Shown here: one piece after another, positions 24,790 through 33,231 of the stretch | Layout of the letters: each line of letters opens with the position of its first letter | Position numbering within the stretch: position 1 is the first letter of the stretch | NCBI RefSeq assembly: GCF_008704395.1 | Contig: NZ_CP023695.1 | Span: forward strand, 7,068,001 to 7,132,000 | DNA: 64,000 nucleotides | Direction: 5' to 3' | Source: Streptomyces alboniger | GTDB lineage: Bacteria > Actinomycetota > Actinomycetes > Streptomycetales > Streptomycetaceae | Made by a program: the position numbers and the translations under genes | Notes under the pieces: generated by a model | What the model was told of the DNA's origin: nothing | What the model saw: only the letters and a program-made list of their open reading frames with translations | The model's database searches: none

Positions 24790-25773
24790 TCACCGACGCC
24801 CCGCGTCGGGGTGGTGCAGACACCATCCCGCCCACGCCGACTCGACCATCTCGCGCACCCCGCGCCGAGCCGTCCAGCCCAGCTCCTCGGCGGCCAGCCG
24901 CGCGTCGGCCACCGCTCGCGGCGCGTCACCGGCGCGCGCGGACTCGACCAGCGCCGGGCGGCGGTCACCGCTCACCTCGCCGATCAGATCGACCAGTTCG
25001 CGCACGGAAACGCCCTCGCCCCTGCCGATGTTCACCGTCAGATCACCCTCGGCGCCGCCCGCGAGCCGCCGGGCCGCCGCCAGGTGTGCCTCCGCCAGGT
25101 CGGAGACGTGGATGTAGTCCCGTACGCAGGTGCCGTCCGCCGTGGGGTAGGTGTCGCCGAAGACGCGGGGCGCCTCGTCGCGGGTGAGGCGGTCGAAGAC
25201 CATCGGGATCACGTTGAAGACACCGGTGTCCGCCAGCTCGGGGGCCGCAGCGCCCGCCACGTTGAAGTAGCGCAGGCACACCGTCGCGATGCCGTGCGCA
25301 CGCCCGGCCGCCCGCACCAGCCACTCCCCGGCGAGCTTCGTCTCGCCATAGGGGCTGACCGGCGCGCAAGGAGTGTCCTCCGCCACGAGGTCGACGTCCG
25401 GCGGATTGCCGTACACCGCCGCCGACGACGAGAACACGAACCGCCGCACCCCCGCCTCGGCCACCGCTTCGAGCAGTGTCGTCAGGCCGCCCACGTTCTC
25501 CCGGTAGTAGCGCAACGGCTGCTCCACGGACTCGCCGACCTGCTTGCGCGCCGCGAGGTGCACCACGCCCGTCACGTCGTGCTCGGCGAGGACCCGGCGC
25601 AACAGGTCGCCGTCGAGCGCCGAGCCCTTGATGAGAGGTACGTCCGCGGGCAGCCGCCGCGGCACTCCCGACGACATGTCGTCCAGTACGACGACGTCCT
25701 CCCCGGCGCCGGCCATGACCCGCGCCACGTGTGCCCCGATGTATCCGGCCCCGCCGGTGATCATCCACGTCAT
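24790..25773 (-). CDS. galE: UDP-glucose 4-epimerase
   Basis: A 327-aa short-chain dehydrogenase-type sugar epimerase. The NAD-binding loop GGAGYIGAH is at residues 7-15, the catalytic tyrosine and lysine are in SPYGETK near residue 145, and the family stretch RYFNVAGA is near residue 175. It interconverts UDP-glucose and UDP-galactose. Met at 25773 begins directly with the first strand. The gene is divergent from the CDP-alcohol phosphotransferase cluster and shares with it a 299-base region that contains a perfect palindrome. It may therefore supply UDP-galactose for the glycosyltransferase of that cluster, as an alternative to a house-keeping role. Confidence 0.88.
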   Translation of the reverse strand: MTWMITGGAGYIGAHVARVMAGAGEDVVVLDDMSSGVPRRLPADVPLIKGSALDGDLLRRVLAEHDVTGVVHLAARKQVGESVEQPLRYYRENVGGLTTLLEAVAEAGVRRFVFSSSAAVYGNPPDVDLVAEDTPCAPVSPYGETKLAGEWLVRAAGRAHGIATVCLRYFNVAGAAAPELADTGVFNVIPMVFDRLTRDEAPRVFGDTYPTADGTCVRDYIHVSDLAEAHLAAARRLAGGAEGDLTVNIGRGEGVSVRELVDLIGEVSGDRRPALVESARAGDAPRAVADARLAAEELGWTARRGVREMVESAWAGWCLHHPDAGRR

Positions 25774-25899
25774 GGGCGCCCACCCTAAGCGAACGCTATG
25801 GGGGCAAGCCGGGCACGATACGGGCGCGGTTTGGAGGGGCGGGCCCCCATCCACCATGATGATCGCGAAGGCCGAGGCCCTCGCAGGCCGCCCTGAGAT

Positions 25900-25923
25900 C
25901 CTGTGTCATAACCATGACACAGG
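25900..25923. promoter_or_regulatory. Perfect 24-base palindrome between divergent galE and cluster
   Basis: Two perfect 10-base arms, CCTGTGTCAT (25900-25909) and ATGACACAGG (25914-25923), are separated by AACC. No T run follows and neither flanking gene ends here, so an operator is more likely than a terminator. The 299-base spacer also has a possible minus-10 TAGCCT at 25973-25978; nothing else was recognised. Confidence 0.55.
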
Positions 25924-26072
25924 CTCTATCGAGGCGTGAACGGGTGGTGAACGCCCGCTTCTCATCATCCGATAGCCTCTGCCGACGTGCCGCCCGGCCG
26001 CCATGGCCAGGGGCGCCCCCCTTACGCACGTGCCCGGCGCGAGCCGCGCCGGGAATCAAGGAGTGAGTTCGT

Positions 26073-27878
26073 CTGTCGACCGCCATCCTCACCGGTCAGC
26101 CGGTCCCCGGGTCGCCACTCGAAGGCGATCTGCGGTCCCTCGGCTTCGACGTGCGGGTCGCCTCCGACGCGGCGGACGCCGAGACGCTGCTGGCCGCCGT
26201 GCCGGGTGACCAGCGGGTCGCCGTCGTCGACGCGCGCTTCGTCGGTCACGTCCACGCCCTGCGCCTCGGTCTCACCGACCCCCGCTTCGCCGCCTCGGCG
26301 GTGCCCGGCGCCGTCACGGCCAAGCCGGAGGCCCGCACGGCCCTGACGCGCGCGCTGCGGACGACCGCCGCCGCCCCCGGTGCCGCCACGAGCCCCGACG
26401 TGCTCCCGGACGACATCGCCGCGGCCATGGAATCCGACGCGACGGACGTGCACAGCCCCGAGCTCGGCACCCTCGTCGCCACCGTCCCCACCGACCCCCA
26501 GACGCGCAACGAAGCGCGGCAGGCCGTCGCCGCCGTCGACGACGAGGCCGTCCGCCTGCGCACCGCGGTCAAGTCCCGGGACGGCTTCTTCACCACGTAC
26601 GCCATCAGCCCGTACTCGCGCTACATCGCCCGCTGGTGCGCCCGCCGGGGCCTGACCCCGAACCAGGTCACCACTGCCTCGCTGCTCACCGCGCTGATCG
26701 CGGCGGGCTGCGCGGCGACCGGCACGCGCGGCGGCTTCGTGGCCGCCGGCCTGCTGCTGATCTTCTCCTTCGTCCTGGACTGCACGGACGGACAGCTCGC
26801 CCGCTACTCCCTCCAGTACTCGACGCTCGGCGCCTGGCTGGACGCGACGTTCGACCGCGCAAAGGAGTACGCCTACTACGCGGGCCTCGCGCTCGGCGCA
26901 GCCCGGGGTGGTGACGACGTATGGGCCCTCGCGCTCGGCGCGATGGTGCTCCAGACCTGCCGGCACGTCGTGGACTTCTCCTTCAACGAGGCGAATCACG
27001 ACGCGACCGCCAACACCAGCCCCACCGCCGCCCTCTCCGACAAGCTCGACAGCGTCGGATGGACGGTCTGGGTACGGCGGATGATCGTGCTGCCCATCGG
27101 CGAGCGCTGGGCGATGATCGCCGTGCTCACCGCGGTCACCACCCCGCGCATCACCCTCGTCGCCCTGCTCATCGGCTGCGCGCTCGCCGCCTGCTACACC
27201 ACCGCCGGCCGCGTCCTGCGCTCGCTGACCCGCAAGGCCACCCGCACCGACCGCGCCGCGGCAGCCCTCGCCGACCTCGCCGACAACGGCCCCCTCGCCT
27301 CGGCCTTCGCCGCCCTCCGGCCGCGGGTGACCTGGCTGCGCCCCGCCCCGGTGCTCGCCTTCGTCGGCGGCGCCGGGCTGGTCGGCACGGCGCTGGCCAA
27401 CCCCTACGGCAGCCCCGTGGTCGTGGCCGCCGCCGCGCTGTACATCGCCCTGTCGGGCCTCGCCCTGATCATGCCCCTCAAGGCCCCCCTGGACTGGCTG
27501 GTGCCGCCGTTCTTCCGCGCCGCCGAATACGGCACGGTCCTGGTACTGGCGGCCAAAGCCGATGTGAACGGGGCGCTTCCCGCGGCTTTCGGACTGGTGG
27601 CCGCGGTCGCCTACCATCACTACGACACGGTGTACCGCATCAAGGGGGGCACTGGCGCGCCGCCGTCCTGGCTGGTGCGCGCGATCGGCGGCCAGGAGGG
27701 CAGGACTCTCCTGGTCACCCTGGCCGCGGCCCTGCTGTCACCCACAGATTTCACCGTCGCGCTCACGGCACTCGCCGTGGCCGTGGCACTCGTGGTGCTC
27801 GTCGAGAGCATCCGCTTCTGGGTCGCCGCCGAGAAAAAGGGCGCACCCGCCGTACACGATGAAGGAGAACCCGCATGA
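26073..27878 (+). CDS. Large membrane CDP-alcohol phosphotransferase (DUF5941 type)
   Basis: A 601-aa protein whose first 170 residues form a soluble domain of unknown function; the rest is a polytopic membrane region. The CDP-alcohol phosphotransferase motif DG-x2-AR-x8-G-x3-D-x3-D runs from Asp239 (TDGQLARYSLQYSTLG, then WLDATFDR) with Asp236 just before it. The C-terminal part adds several more helices, the DUF5941 region. Such enzymes move a phospho-alcohol from a CDP-alcohol to an acceptor. The start is unusual: a CTG at 26073 stands nine bases after AAGGAG; the frame is closed by TGA at 26064 and the first GTG comes only at 26151. It overlaps the nucleotidyltransferase gene by 4 bases. 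Confidence 0.75.
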   Translation: MSTAILTGQPVPGSPLEGDLRSLGFDVRVASDAADAETLLAAVPGDQRVAVVDARFVGHVHALRLGLTDPRFAASAVPGAVTAKPEARTALTRALRTTAAAPGAATSPDVLPDDIAAAMESDATDVHSPELGTLVATVPTDPQTRNEARQAVAAVDDEAVRLRTAVKSRDGFFTTYAISPYSRYIARWCARRGLTPNQVTTASLLTALIAAGCAATGTRGGFVAAGLLLIFSFVLDCTDGQLARYSLQYSTLGAWLDATFDRAKEYAYYAGLALGAARGGDDVWALALGAMVLQTCRHVVDFSFNEANHDATANTSPTAALSDKLDSVGWTVWVRRMIVLPIGERWAMIAVLTAVTTPRITLVALLIGCALAACYTTAGRVLRSLTRKATRTDRAAAALADLADNGPLASAFAALRPRVTWLRPAPVLAFVGGAGLVGTALANPYGSPVVVAAAALYIALSGLALIMPLKAPLDWLVPPFFRAAEYGTVLVLAAKADVNGALPAAFGLVAAVAYHHYDTVYRIKGGTGAPPSWLVRAIGGQEGRTLLVTLAAALLSPTDFTVALTALAVAVALVVLVESIRFWVAAEKKGAPAVHDEGEPA

Positions 27879-28612
27879 TCGGCCTCGTGCTGGCGGCCGG
27901 CGCCGGACGGCGTCTTCGCCCTTACACGGACACCCTGCCCAAGGCCCTGGTGCCCGTCGACGGCGACACCACCATCCTCGACCTGACGCTCGGCAACTTC
28001 GCCGAGATCGGTCTCACCGAGGTCGCGATCATCGTCGGCTACAAGAAGGAGGCCGTCTATGAGCGCAAGGCGGCGCTCGAGGCGAAGTACAACCTCAAGC
28101 TGACCCTGATCGACAACGACAAGGCCGAGGAGTGGAACAACGCCTACTCCCTGTGGTGCGGCCGTGACGCCATCAAGCACGACGTGATCCTCGCCAACGG
28201 CGACACCGTGCACCCGGTCTCCGTCGAGAAGACGCTGCTCGCCGCCCGTGGCAACGGCCAGAAGATCATCCTCGCCCTCGACACGGTGAAGCAGCTCGCC
28301 GACGAGGAGATGAAGGTCATCGTCGACGCCGACAAGGGCGTCCAGCGCATCACCAAGCTCATGGACCCGGCCGAGGCCACCGGTGAGTACATCGGCGTCA
28401 CCCTCATCGAGGGCTCCGCCGCCGACGAGCTGGCCGACGCCCTGAAGACCACCTTCGAGCGCGACCCCGACCTCTACTACGAGGACGGCTACCAGGAGCT
28501 GGTCAACCGCGGCTTCAAGGTCGACGTGGCCCCGATCGGCGACATCAAGTGGGTCGAGATCGACAACCACGACGACCTCGCCAAGGGCCGGGAGATCGCG
28601 TGCCAGTACTGA
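27875..28612 (+). CDS. NTP-transferase, probable CTP:phospho-alcohol cytidylyltransferase
   Basis: A 245-aa cytoplasmic nucleotidyltransferase. The signature LAAGAGRRLRPYT then LPKALVPV at the N-terminus is the NTP-binding loop and catalytic lysine of the sugar-phosphate/phosphocholine/inositol-phosphate nucleotidyltransferase family; ILANGDTV near residue 107 carries the metal-binding Asp, and EWNNAYSLW recalls LicC- and IPCT-type cytidylyltransferases. It is flanked by two CDP-alcohol phosphotransferases and a glycerol-1-phosphate dehydrogenase, so the likely reaction is CTP plus glycerol-1-phosphate (or another phospho-alcohol) giving the CDP-alcohol. A nucleotide-sugar product is the alternative. 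ATGA overlap upstream and a 13-base overlap downstream show tight coupling. Confidence 0.78.
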   Translation: MIGLVLAAGAGRRLRPYTDTLPKALVPVDGDTTILDLTLGNFAEIGLTEVAIIVGYKKEAVYERKAALEAKYNLKLTLIDNDKAEEWNNAYSLWCGRDAIKHDVILANGDTVHPVSVEKTLLAARGNGQKIILALDTVKQLADEEMKVIVDADKGVQRITKLMDPAEATGEYIGVTLIEGSAADELADALKTTFERDPDLYYEDGYQELVNRGFKVDVAPIGDIKWVEIDNHDDLAKGREIACQY

Positions 28613-29664
28613 CGAGGCTCATCCCCTCGCCGGTCGTCGTCGACATCCGGCCGGGGGCGCTCAACGACCTGGCCGGTGTCCTCGCCGACCAGCGGATCTG
28701 CTCGTCGACCGGCAAGCTCGCCATCGCCATCAGCGGTGGCTCCGGCGCGGTGCTGCGGGACCGGCTCATGCCGTCGCTGCCCGGCGCCGAGTGGTTCGAG
28801 GTGGGCGGCGGCACCCTCGATGACGCCATCAAGCTCGCCGACGCCATGAAGAAGGGCCGCTACGACGCGGTCGTGGGTCTCGGCGGCGGCAAGATCATCG
28901 ACTGCGCCAAGTTCGCCGCGGCGCGCGTCGGCCTGCCGCTGGTCGCCGTCGCGACGAACCTGTCGCACGACGGCCTGTGCTCGCCCGTCGCGACCCTCGA
29001 CAACGACGCGGGCCGCGGCTCGTACGGCGTGCCGAACCCCATCGCGGTCGTCATCGACCTCGATGTGATCCGTGAGGCGCCCGCCCGGTTCGTCCGCTCC
29101 GGCATCGGCGACGCCCTCTCCAACATCTCCGCCGTGCGGGACTGGGAGCTGGCCGCCCGCGAGCGCGGCGAGGACATAGACGGCCTCGCGGCCGCCATGG
29201 CCCGGCAGGCCGGCGAGGCCGTGCTGCGCCACCCCGGAGGCGTCGGCGACGACGGTTTCCTCCAGGTGCTGGCCGAGGGACTGGTCCTCACCGGTATCGC
29301 GATGTCCGTGTCGGGCGACTCCCGCCCGGCGTCCGGCGCCTGCCACGAGATCAACCACGCCTTCGACCTCCTCCACCCCAAGCGCGCCGCGAGCCACGGC
29401 GAGCAGTGCGGCCTCGGCGCGGCCTTCGCGATGCACCTGCGCGGTGCCCGCGAGGAGTCGGCGTACATGGCCTCGGTGCTGCGCCGCCACGGCCTGCCCG
29501 TGCTGCCGGAGGAGATCGGCTTCACCGTGGAGGAGTTCGTGAAGGTCGTGGAGTTCGCTCCGCAGACCCGCCCGGGCCGCTACACGATCCTGGAACACCT
29601 CGACCTGTCCACCGACCAGATCAGGGACGCATACGCCGACTATGCAAAAGCCATCGGTAGCTGA
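28600..29664 (+). CDS. sn-Glycerol-1-phosphate dehydrogenase family protein (AraM/EgsA-like)
   Basis: A 354-aa member of the iron/zinc alcohol dehydrogenase superfamily, closest in layout to glycerol-1-phosphate dehydrogenases. The NAD-binding loop VVGLGGGKIIDCAKFAA is near residue 90, the substrate segment ATNLSHDGLCSPVA near 120, and the metal ligands are an aspartate in SGIGDALSN plus histidines in ACHEINHAFD and ASHGEQCGLG. These enzymes reduce DHAP to sn-glycerol-1-phosphate, the archaeal-type isomer, rare in bacteria. GTG at 28600 (GGGAG just upstream) overlaps the nucleotidyltransferase gene by 13 bases. 3-Dehydroquinate synthase-like chemistry (amino-dehydroquinate) is a less likely reading. 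Confidence 0.78.
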   Translation: MPVLTRLIPSPVVVDIRPGALNDLAGVLADQRICSSTGKLAIAISGGSGAVLRDRLMPSLPGAEWFEVGGGTLDDAIKLADAMKKGRYDAVVGLGGGKIIDCAKFAAARVGLPLVAVATNLSHDGLCSPVATLDNDAGRGSYGVPNPIAVVIDLDVIREAPARFVRSGIGDALSNISAVRDWELAARERGEDIDGLAAAMARQAGEAVLRHPGGVGDDGFLQVLAEGLVLTGIAMSVSGDSRPASGACHEINHAFDLLHPKRAASHGEQCGLGAAFAMHLRGAREESAYMASVLRRHGLPVLPEEIGFTVEEFVKVVEFAPQTRPGRYTILEHLDLSTDQIRDAYADYAKAIGS

Positions 29665-30421
29665 GCTGCGCCCGGTCGTTCACCCCCCGGGGGTGAAGGA
29701 CCGGCGCAGCGGCGAACACTGGGCCGGCCGGCTCTACATGCGCGAGGTCTCCCTGCGCATCGACCGGCACCTGGTGAACACGCGGGTCACGCCCAACCAG
29801 CTGACCTACGTGATGACCGTCGCCGGCGCCCTCGCCGCCCCGGCCCTGCTGGTGCCGGGGATCACGGGCGCCGTGCTCGGTGTGCTCGCGGTCCAGCTCT
29901 ATCTGCTGCTCGACTGCGTCGACGGCGAGATCGCCCGCTGGAAGAAGCAGTACTCGATGGCCGGCGTCTACCTCGACCGGGTCGCCGCCTATCTGTGCGA
30001 CGCCGCGGTCCTGGTCGGCTTCGGCCTGCGCGCCGCCGACCTGTGGGGCTCGGGGCGCATCGACTGGCTGTGGGCGTTCCTCGGCACCCTGGCCGCCCTC
30101 GGCGCGATCCTGATCAAGGCCGAGACCGACCTGGTCGGGGTCGCCCGCCACCAGACGGGCAAGGAGCCGGTCAAGGAGTCGGCCTCCGAGCCGCGCTCCT
30201 CCGGGATGGCGCTGGCCCGCAAGGCCGCCGCCGCCCTGAAGTTCCACCGGCTGATCCTCGGCGTCGAGGCGTCCTTGCTGATCCTGGTCCTCGCGATCGT
30301 GGACCAGGCCAGGGGCGACCTGTTCTTCTCGCGGCTCGGTGTCGCGGTCCTCGCGGGCATCGCGATGCTCCAGACTGTGCTCCATCTCGTGTCCATCCTC
30401 GTATCGAGCAGGTTGAAGTGA
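29642..30421 (+). CDS. CDP-alcohol phosphatidyltransferase family protein
   Basis: A 259-aa membrane protein with about six helices. The diagnostic motif starts at LLDCVDGEIARWKKQYSMAG followed by VYLDRVAAYLCD, giving all four aspartates of the CDP-alcohol phosphotransferase family. This is the second such enzyme in the operon and is much shorter than the first, close to the size of phosphatidylglycerophosphate or phosphatidylinositol-phosphate synthases. It probably transfers a phospho-alcohol from its CDP derivative to a membrane acceptor. It overlaps the dehydrogenase gene by 23 bases and the glycosyltransferase gene by 4 (GTGA). Confidence 0.82.
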   Translation: MQKPSVAELRPVVHPPGVKDRRSGEHWAGRLYMREVSLRIDRHLVNTRVTPNQLTYVMTVAGALAAPALLVPGITGAVLGVLAVQLYLLLDCVDGEIARWKKQYSMAGVYLDRVAAYLCDAAVLVGFGLRAADLWGSGRIDWLWAFLGTLAALGAILIKAETDLVGVARHQTGKEPVKESASEPRSSGMALARKAAAALKFHRLILGVEASLLILVLAIVDQARGDLFFSRLGVAVLAGIAMLQTVLHLVSILVSSRLK

Positions 30422-31320
30422 GCACCCCGGACACCCCGGCACAGAAGCTGAGCGTCGGCGCCGTCATCATCACGATGGGCAACCGGCCGCAGGAGCTGCG
30501 CGCCCTCCTCGACTCGGTCGCCAAGCAGGACGGCGACCCGGTCGAGGTGGTCGTGGTCGGCAACGGCGCCCCCGTGCCGGACGTCCCCGACGGCGTACGC
30601 ACGATCGAACTGCCCGAGAACCTCGGGATCCCCGGTGGCCGCAACGTCGGCATCGAGGCCTTCGGCCCCGGCGGCACCGACGTCGACATCCTGCTCTTCC
30701 TCGACGACGACGGCCTGCTGGCCAACACCGACACGGCCCAGCTGTGCCGCGACGCCTTCGCCGCCGACCCGGAACTCGGCATCATCAGCTTCCGCATCGC
30801 CGACCCGGAGACGGGCGAGACCCAGCGGCGCCACGTGCCGCGGCTGCGGGCCTCCGACCCGATGCGCTCCTCGCGCGTGACCACCTTCCTCGGCGGCGCC
30901 AACGCCGTCCGTACGAAGGTCATCGCCGAGGTCGGCCCTCTGCCCGGCGAGTTCTTCTACGCCCACGAGGAGACCGACCTCGCCTGGCGCGCGCTGAACG
31001 CCGGCTGGATGATCGACTACCGGTCCGACATGGTGCTCCTGCACCCGACGACCGCCCCCTCCCGGCACGCGGTCTACCACCGCATGGTGGCCCGCAACCG
31101 CGTCTGGCTCGCCCGCCGCAACCTCCCCGCGCTCCTCGTCCCGGTCTACCTCGGCGTCTGGATGCTCCTCACCCTCGCCCGGCGCCCCTCGGCTCCGGCC
31201 CTGAAGGCCTGGTTCGGCGGCTTCAAGGAGGGCTGGACCACGCCGTGCGGACCGCGCACGCCCATGAAGTGGCGTACGGTGTGGCGGCTGACGCGGCTGG
31301 GCCGCCCTCCTGTCATCTGA
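30418..31320 (+). CDS. GT2-family glycosyltransferase
   Basis: A 300-aa GT-A-fold glycosyltransferase. VGAVIITMGNRPQELRALLDSV opens the fold, the DxD-like motif is in ILLFLDDDGLL near residue 100, and the acceptor-side motif is in GEFFYAHEETDLAWRALNAGW near 180. The C-terminal 60 residues include a hydrophobic stretch (LLVPVYLGVWMLLTL) likely to attach it to the membrane. The sugar donor is not predictable; galE next to the cluster makes UDP-galactose or UDP-glucose possible. It follows the CDP-alcohol phosphotransferase with a GTGA overlap and precedes the ABC exporter genes, the usual arrangement for an exported glycopolymer or glycolipid. Confidence 0.85.
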   Translation: MSTPDTPAQKLSVGAVIITMGNRPQELRALLDSVAKQDGDPVEVVVVGNGAPVPDVPDGVRTIELPENLGIPGGRNVGIEAFGPGGTDVDILLFLDDDGLLANTDTAQLCRDAFAADPELGIISFRIADPETGETQRRHVPRLRASDPMRSSRVTTFLGGANAVRTKVIAEVGPLPGEFFYAHEETDLAWRALNAGWMIDYRSDMVLLHPTTAPSRHAVYHRMVARNRVWLARRNLPALLVPVYLGVWMLLTLARRPSAPALKAWFGGFKEGWTTPCGPRTPMKWRTVWRLTRLGRPPVI

Positions 31321-31415
31321 CAAGCTCGGATCTGAGAGCATCTGGGCCATACCCCGGTCCCTGGCCCACGCCTACGCCCGACCGGCTGCGCATCTGAAGA
31401 CGAAAGTTTCCACTC

Positions 31416-32354
31416 GTGAGTGAGACAACGCATGACGGCGGAGTCGCGGTGACAGCATCCCCGTCGACACCGCCGCCCGATGACGGGCTCTCCCGCGCCG
31501 AACTCGCCGCCAAGTACGGTCTGACCGTCAGCGGCGCACGGCCCGGACTTTTCGAGTACGTCCGCCAGCTCTGGGGACGGCGCCACTTCATCCTCGCCTT
31601 CTCCCAGGCGAAGCTGACCGCGCAGTACAGCCAGGCGAAGCTCGGCCAGCTGTGGCAGGTCGCGACACCGCTCCTGAACGCGCTCGTCTACTTCCTGATC
31701 TTCGGCCTGATCCTGGAGGCCGACCGGGGCTTCGAGCGTGAGGTCTACATTCCGTTCCTGGTCACGGGCGTCTTCGTCTTCACCTTCACGCAGAGTTCGG
31801 TGATGGCGGGCGTCCGGTCGATCTCGGGCAACCTCGGCCTGGTGCGCGCGCTGCACTTCCCGCGCGCCTCCCTGCCGGTCTCGTTCTCGCTCCAGCAGCT
31901 CCAGCAACTGCTGTTCTCGATGATCGTGCTGTTCGTCATCACGATCGGCTTCGGCAGCTATCCCAGGCTGTCGTGGCTGCTGATCGTCCCGGTGCTGATC
32001 CTCCAGTTCCTCTTCAACACCGGCCTCGCGATGATCATGGCAAGGCTGGGCAGCAAGACCCCCGACCTCGCGCAGCTGATGCCGTTCGTGATGCGTACGT
32101 GGATGTACGCGTCCGGCGTGATGTTCTCCATCCCGGTCATGCTTGACGACCACCCCGCCTGGATCGCGGACGTCCTCCAGTGGAACCCGGCCGCCATCTA
32201 CATGGACCTGATGCGTTTCGCGCTCATCGACGGCTACGGCTCCGAGAACCTGCCGCCGCACGTCTGGGCGGTCGCGGGCGGCTGGGCCGTTCTGCTCGCC
32301 GTCGGCGGCTTCGTGTACTTCTGGAAGGCTGAGGAGCGGTACGGCCGTGGCTGA
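31416..32354 (+). CDS. ABC-2 type exporter permease (TagG/Wzm-like)
   Basis: A 312-aa membrane permease with six helices of the ABC-2 polysaccharide/teichoic-acid export family. After a 50-residue cytoplasmic N-terminus comes the amphipathic segment GRRHFILAFSQAKLTAQYSQAKLGQLWQ, conserved in TagG/RfbA-type permeases, and the late region YASGVMFSIPVMLDDHPAW followed by WNPAAIYMDLMR is equally typical. It pairs with the ATPase encoded by the next gene, which starts 8 bases before this one ends. GTG at 31416 has only a weak ribosome binding site (GAAAG). It should move the lipid-linked product of the upstream enzymes across the membrane. Confidence 0.88.
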   Translation: MSETTHDGGVAVTASPSTPPPDDGLSRAELAAKYGLTVSGARPGLFEYVRQLWGRRHFILAFSQAKLTAQYSQAKLGQLWQVATPLLNALVYFLIFGLILEADRGFEREVYIPFLVTGVFVFTFTQSSVMAGVRSISGNLGLVRALHFPRASLPVSFSLQQLQQLLFSMIVLFVITIGFGSYPRLSWLLIVPVLILQFLFNTGLAMIMARLGSKTPDLAQLMPFVMRTWMYASGVMFSIPVMLDDHPAWIADVLQWNPAAIYMDLMRFALIDGYGSENLPPHVWAVAGGWAVLLAVGGFVYFWKAEERYGRG

Positions 32355-33159
32355 CGAAACGAGTCTCGACAAGGCCGGCAAGGCCGGTGACGCCTCCAAG
32401 GCGCACATCCCCACCGTCATCGCCGACGAGCTGCACATCGTCTACCGCGTCAACGGCGCGAAGACGGGCAAGGGCAGCGCCACCTCCGCGCTGAGCCGCA
32501 TCCTCCGGCGCGGCGAGGAGCGCGGCGTGCGCAAGGTGCACGCCGTGCGCGGTGTCAGCTTCACCGCCTACCGGGGCGAGGCCATCGGCCTCATCGGTTC
32601 GAACGGCTCGGGCAAGTCCACCCTGCTGCGTGCCATCGCGGGCCTGCTCCCCGCCGAGAAGGGCAAGGTCTACACCGACGGCCAGCCCTCGCTGCTCGGC
32701 GTCAACGCGGCCCTGATGAACGACCTGACGGGTGAGCGCAACGTCATCCTCGGCGGGCTCGCGATGGGCATGTCCCGAGAGCAGGTCAGGGAGCGCTACC
32801 AGGAGATCGTCGACTTCTCCGGCATCAACGAGAAGGGTGACTTCATCACCCTGCCGATGCGCACCTACTCCTCCGGCATGGCGGCCCGCCTGCGGTTCTC
32901 CATCGCGGCCGCCAAGGACCACGATGTCCTGATGATCGACGAGGCCCTGGCCACCGGCGACCGCAAGTTCCAAAAGCGCTCCGAGGCCCGCATCCGCGAG
33001 CTGCGCAAGGAGGCCGGCACGGTCTTCCTCGTCAGCCACAACAACAAGTCCATCCGCGACACCTGCGACCGCGTGCTGTGGCTGGAGCGCGGCGAGCTGC
33101 GCATGGACGGGCCGACCGACGAGGTCATCAAGGAGTACGAGAAGTTCACGGGCAAGTAG
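32347..33159 (+). CDS. ABC exporter ATPase (TagH/Wzt-like)
   Basis: A 270-aa ABC ATPase of the teichoic-acid/O-antigen exporter type. Walker A GSNGSGKSTLL is near residue 82, the signature is YSSGMAARLRFSIA and Walker B is VLMIDEALATGDRKF with the family-specific Glu-Ala. It lacks the C-terminal carbohydrate-binding domain found in some Wzt proteins, so export is probably not coupled to recognition of a chain-end modification. It starts with GTG inside the end of the permease gene and is the last gene of the cluster, followed by a strong terminator. Confidence 0.9.
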   Translation: MADETSLDKAGKAGDASKAHIPTVIADELHIVYRVNGAKTGKGSATSALSRILRRGEERGVRKVHAVRGVSFTAYRGEAIGLIGSNGSGKSTLLRAIAGLLPAEKGKVYTDGQPSLLGVNAALMNDLTGERNVILGGLAMGMSREQVRERYQEIVDFSGINEKGDFITLPMRTYSSGMAARLRFSIAAAKDHDVLMIDEALATGDRKFQKRSEARIRELRKEAGTVFLVSHNNKSIRDTCDRVLWLERGELRMDGPTDEVIKEYEKFTGK

Positions 33160-33195
33160 TCCGTTTGCGCCATCGCGGACCCGCCCGTTCGACGA

Positions 33196-33231
33196 CAGGG
33201 CCCCGCCGGGGATCTTCCCGGTGGGGCCCTG
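33196..33231. terminator. Terminator after the exporter operon
   Basis: A 15-pair stem with one G-T wobble (33196-33210 with 33217-33231) around the loop GATCTT lies 37 bases after the ATPase stop. Confidence 0.8.
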
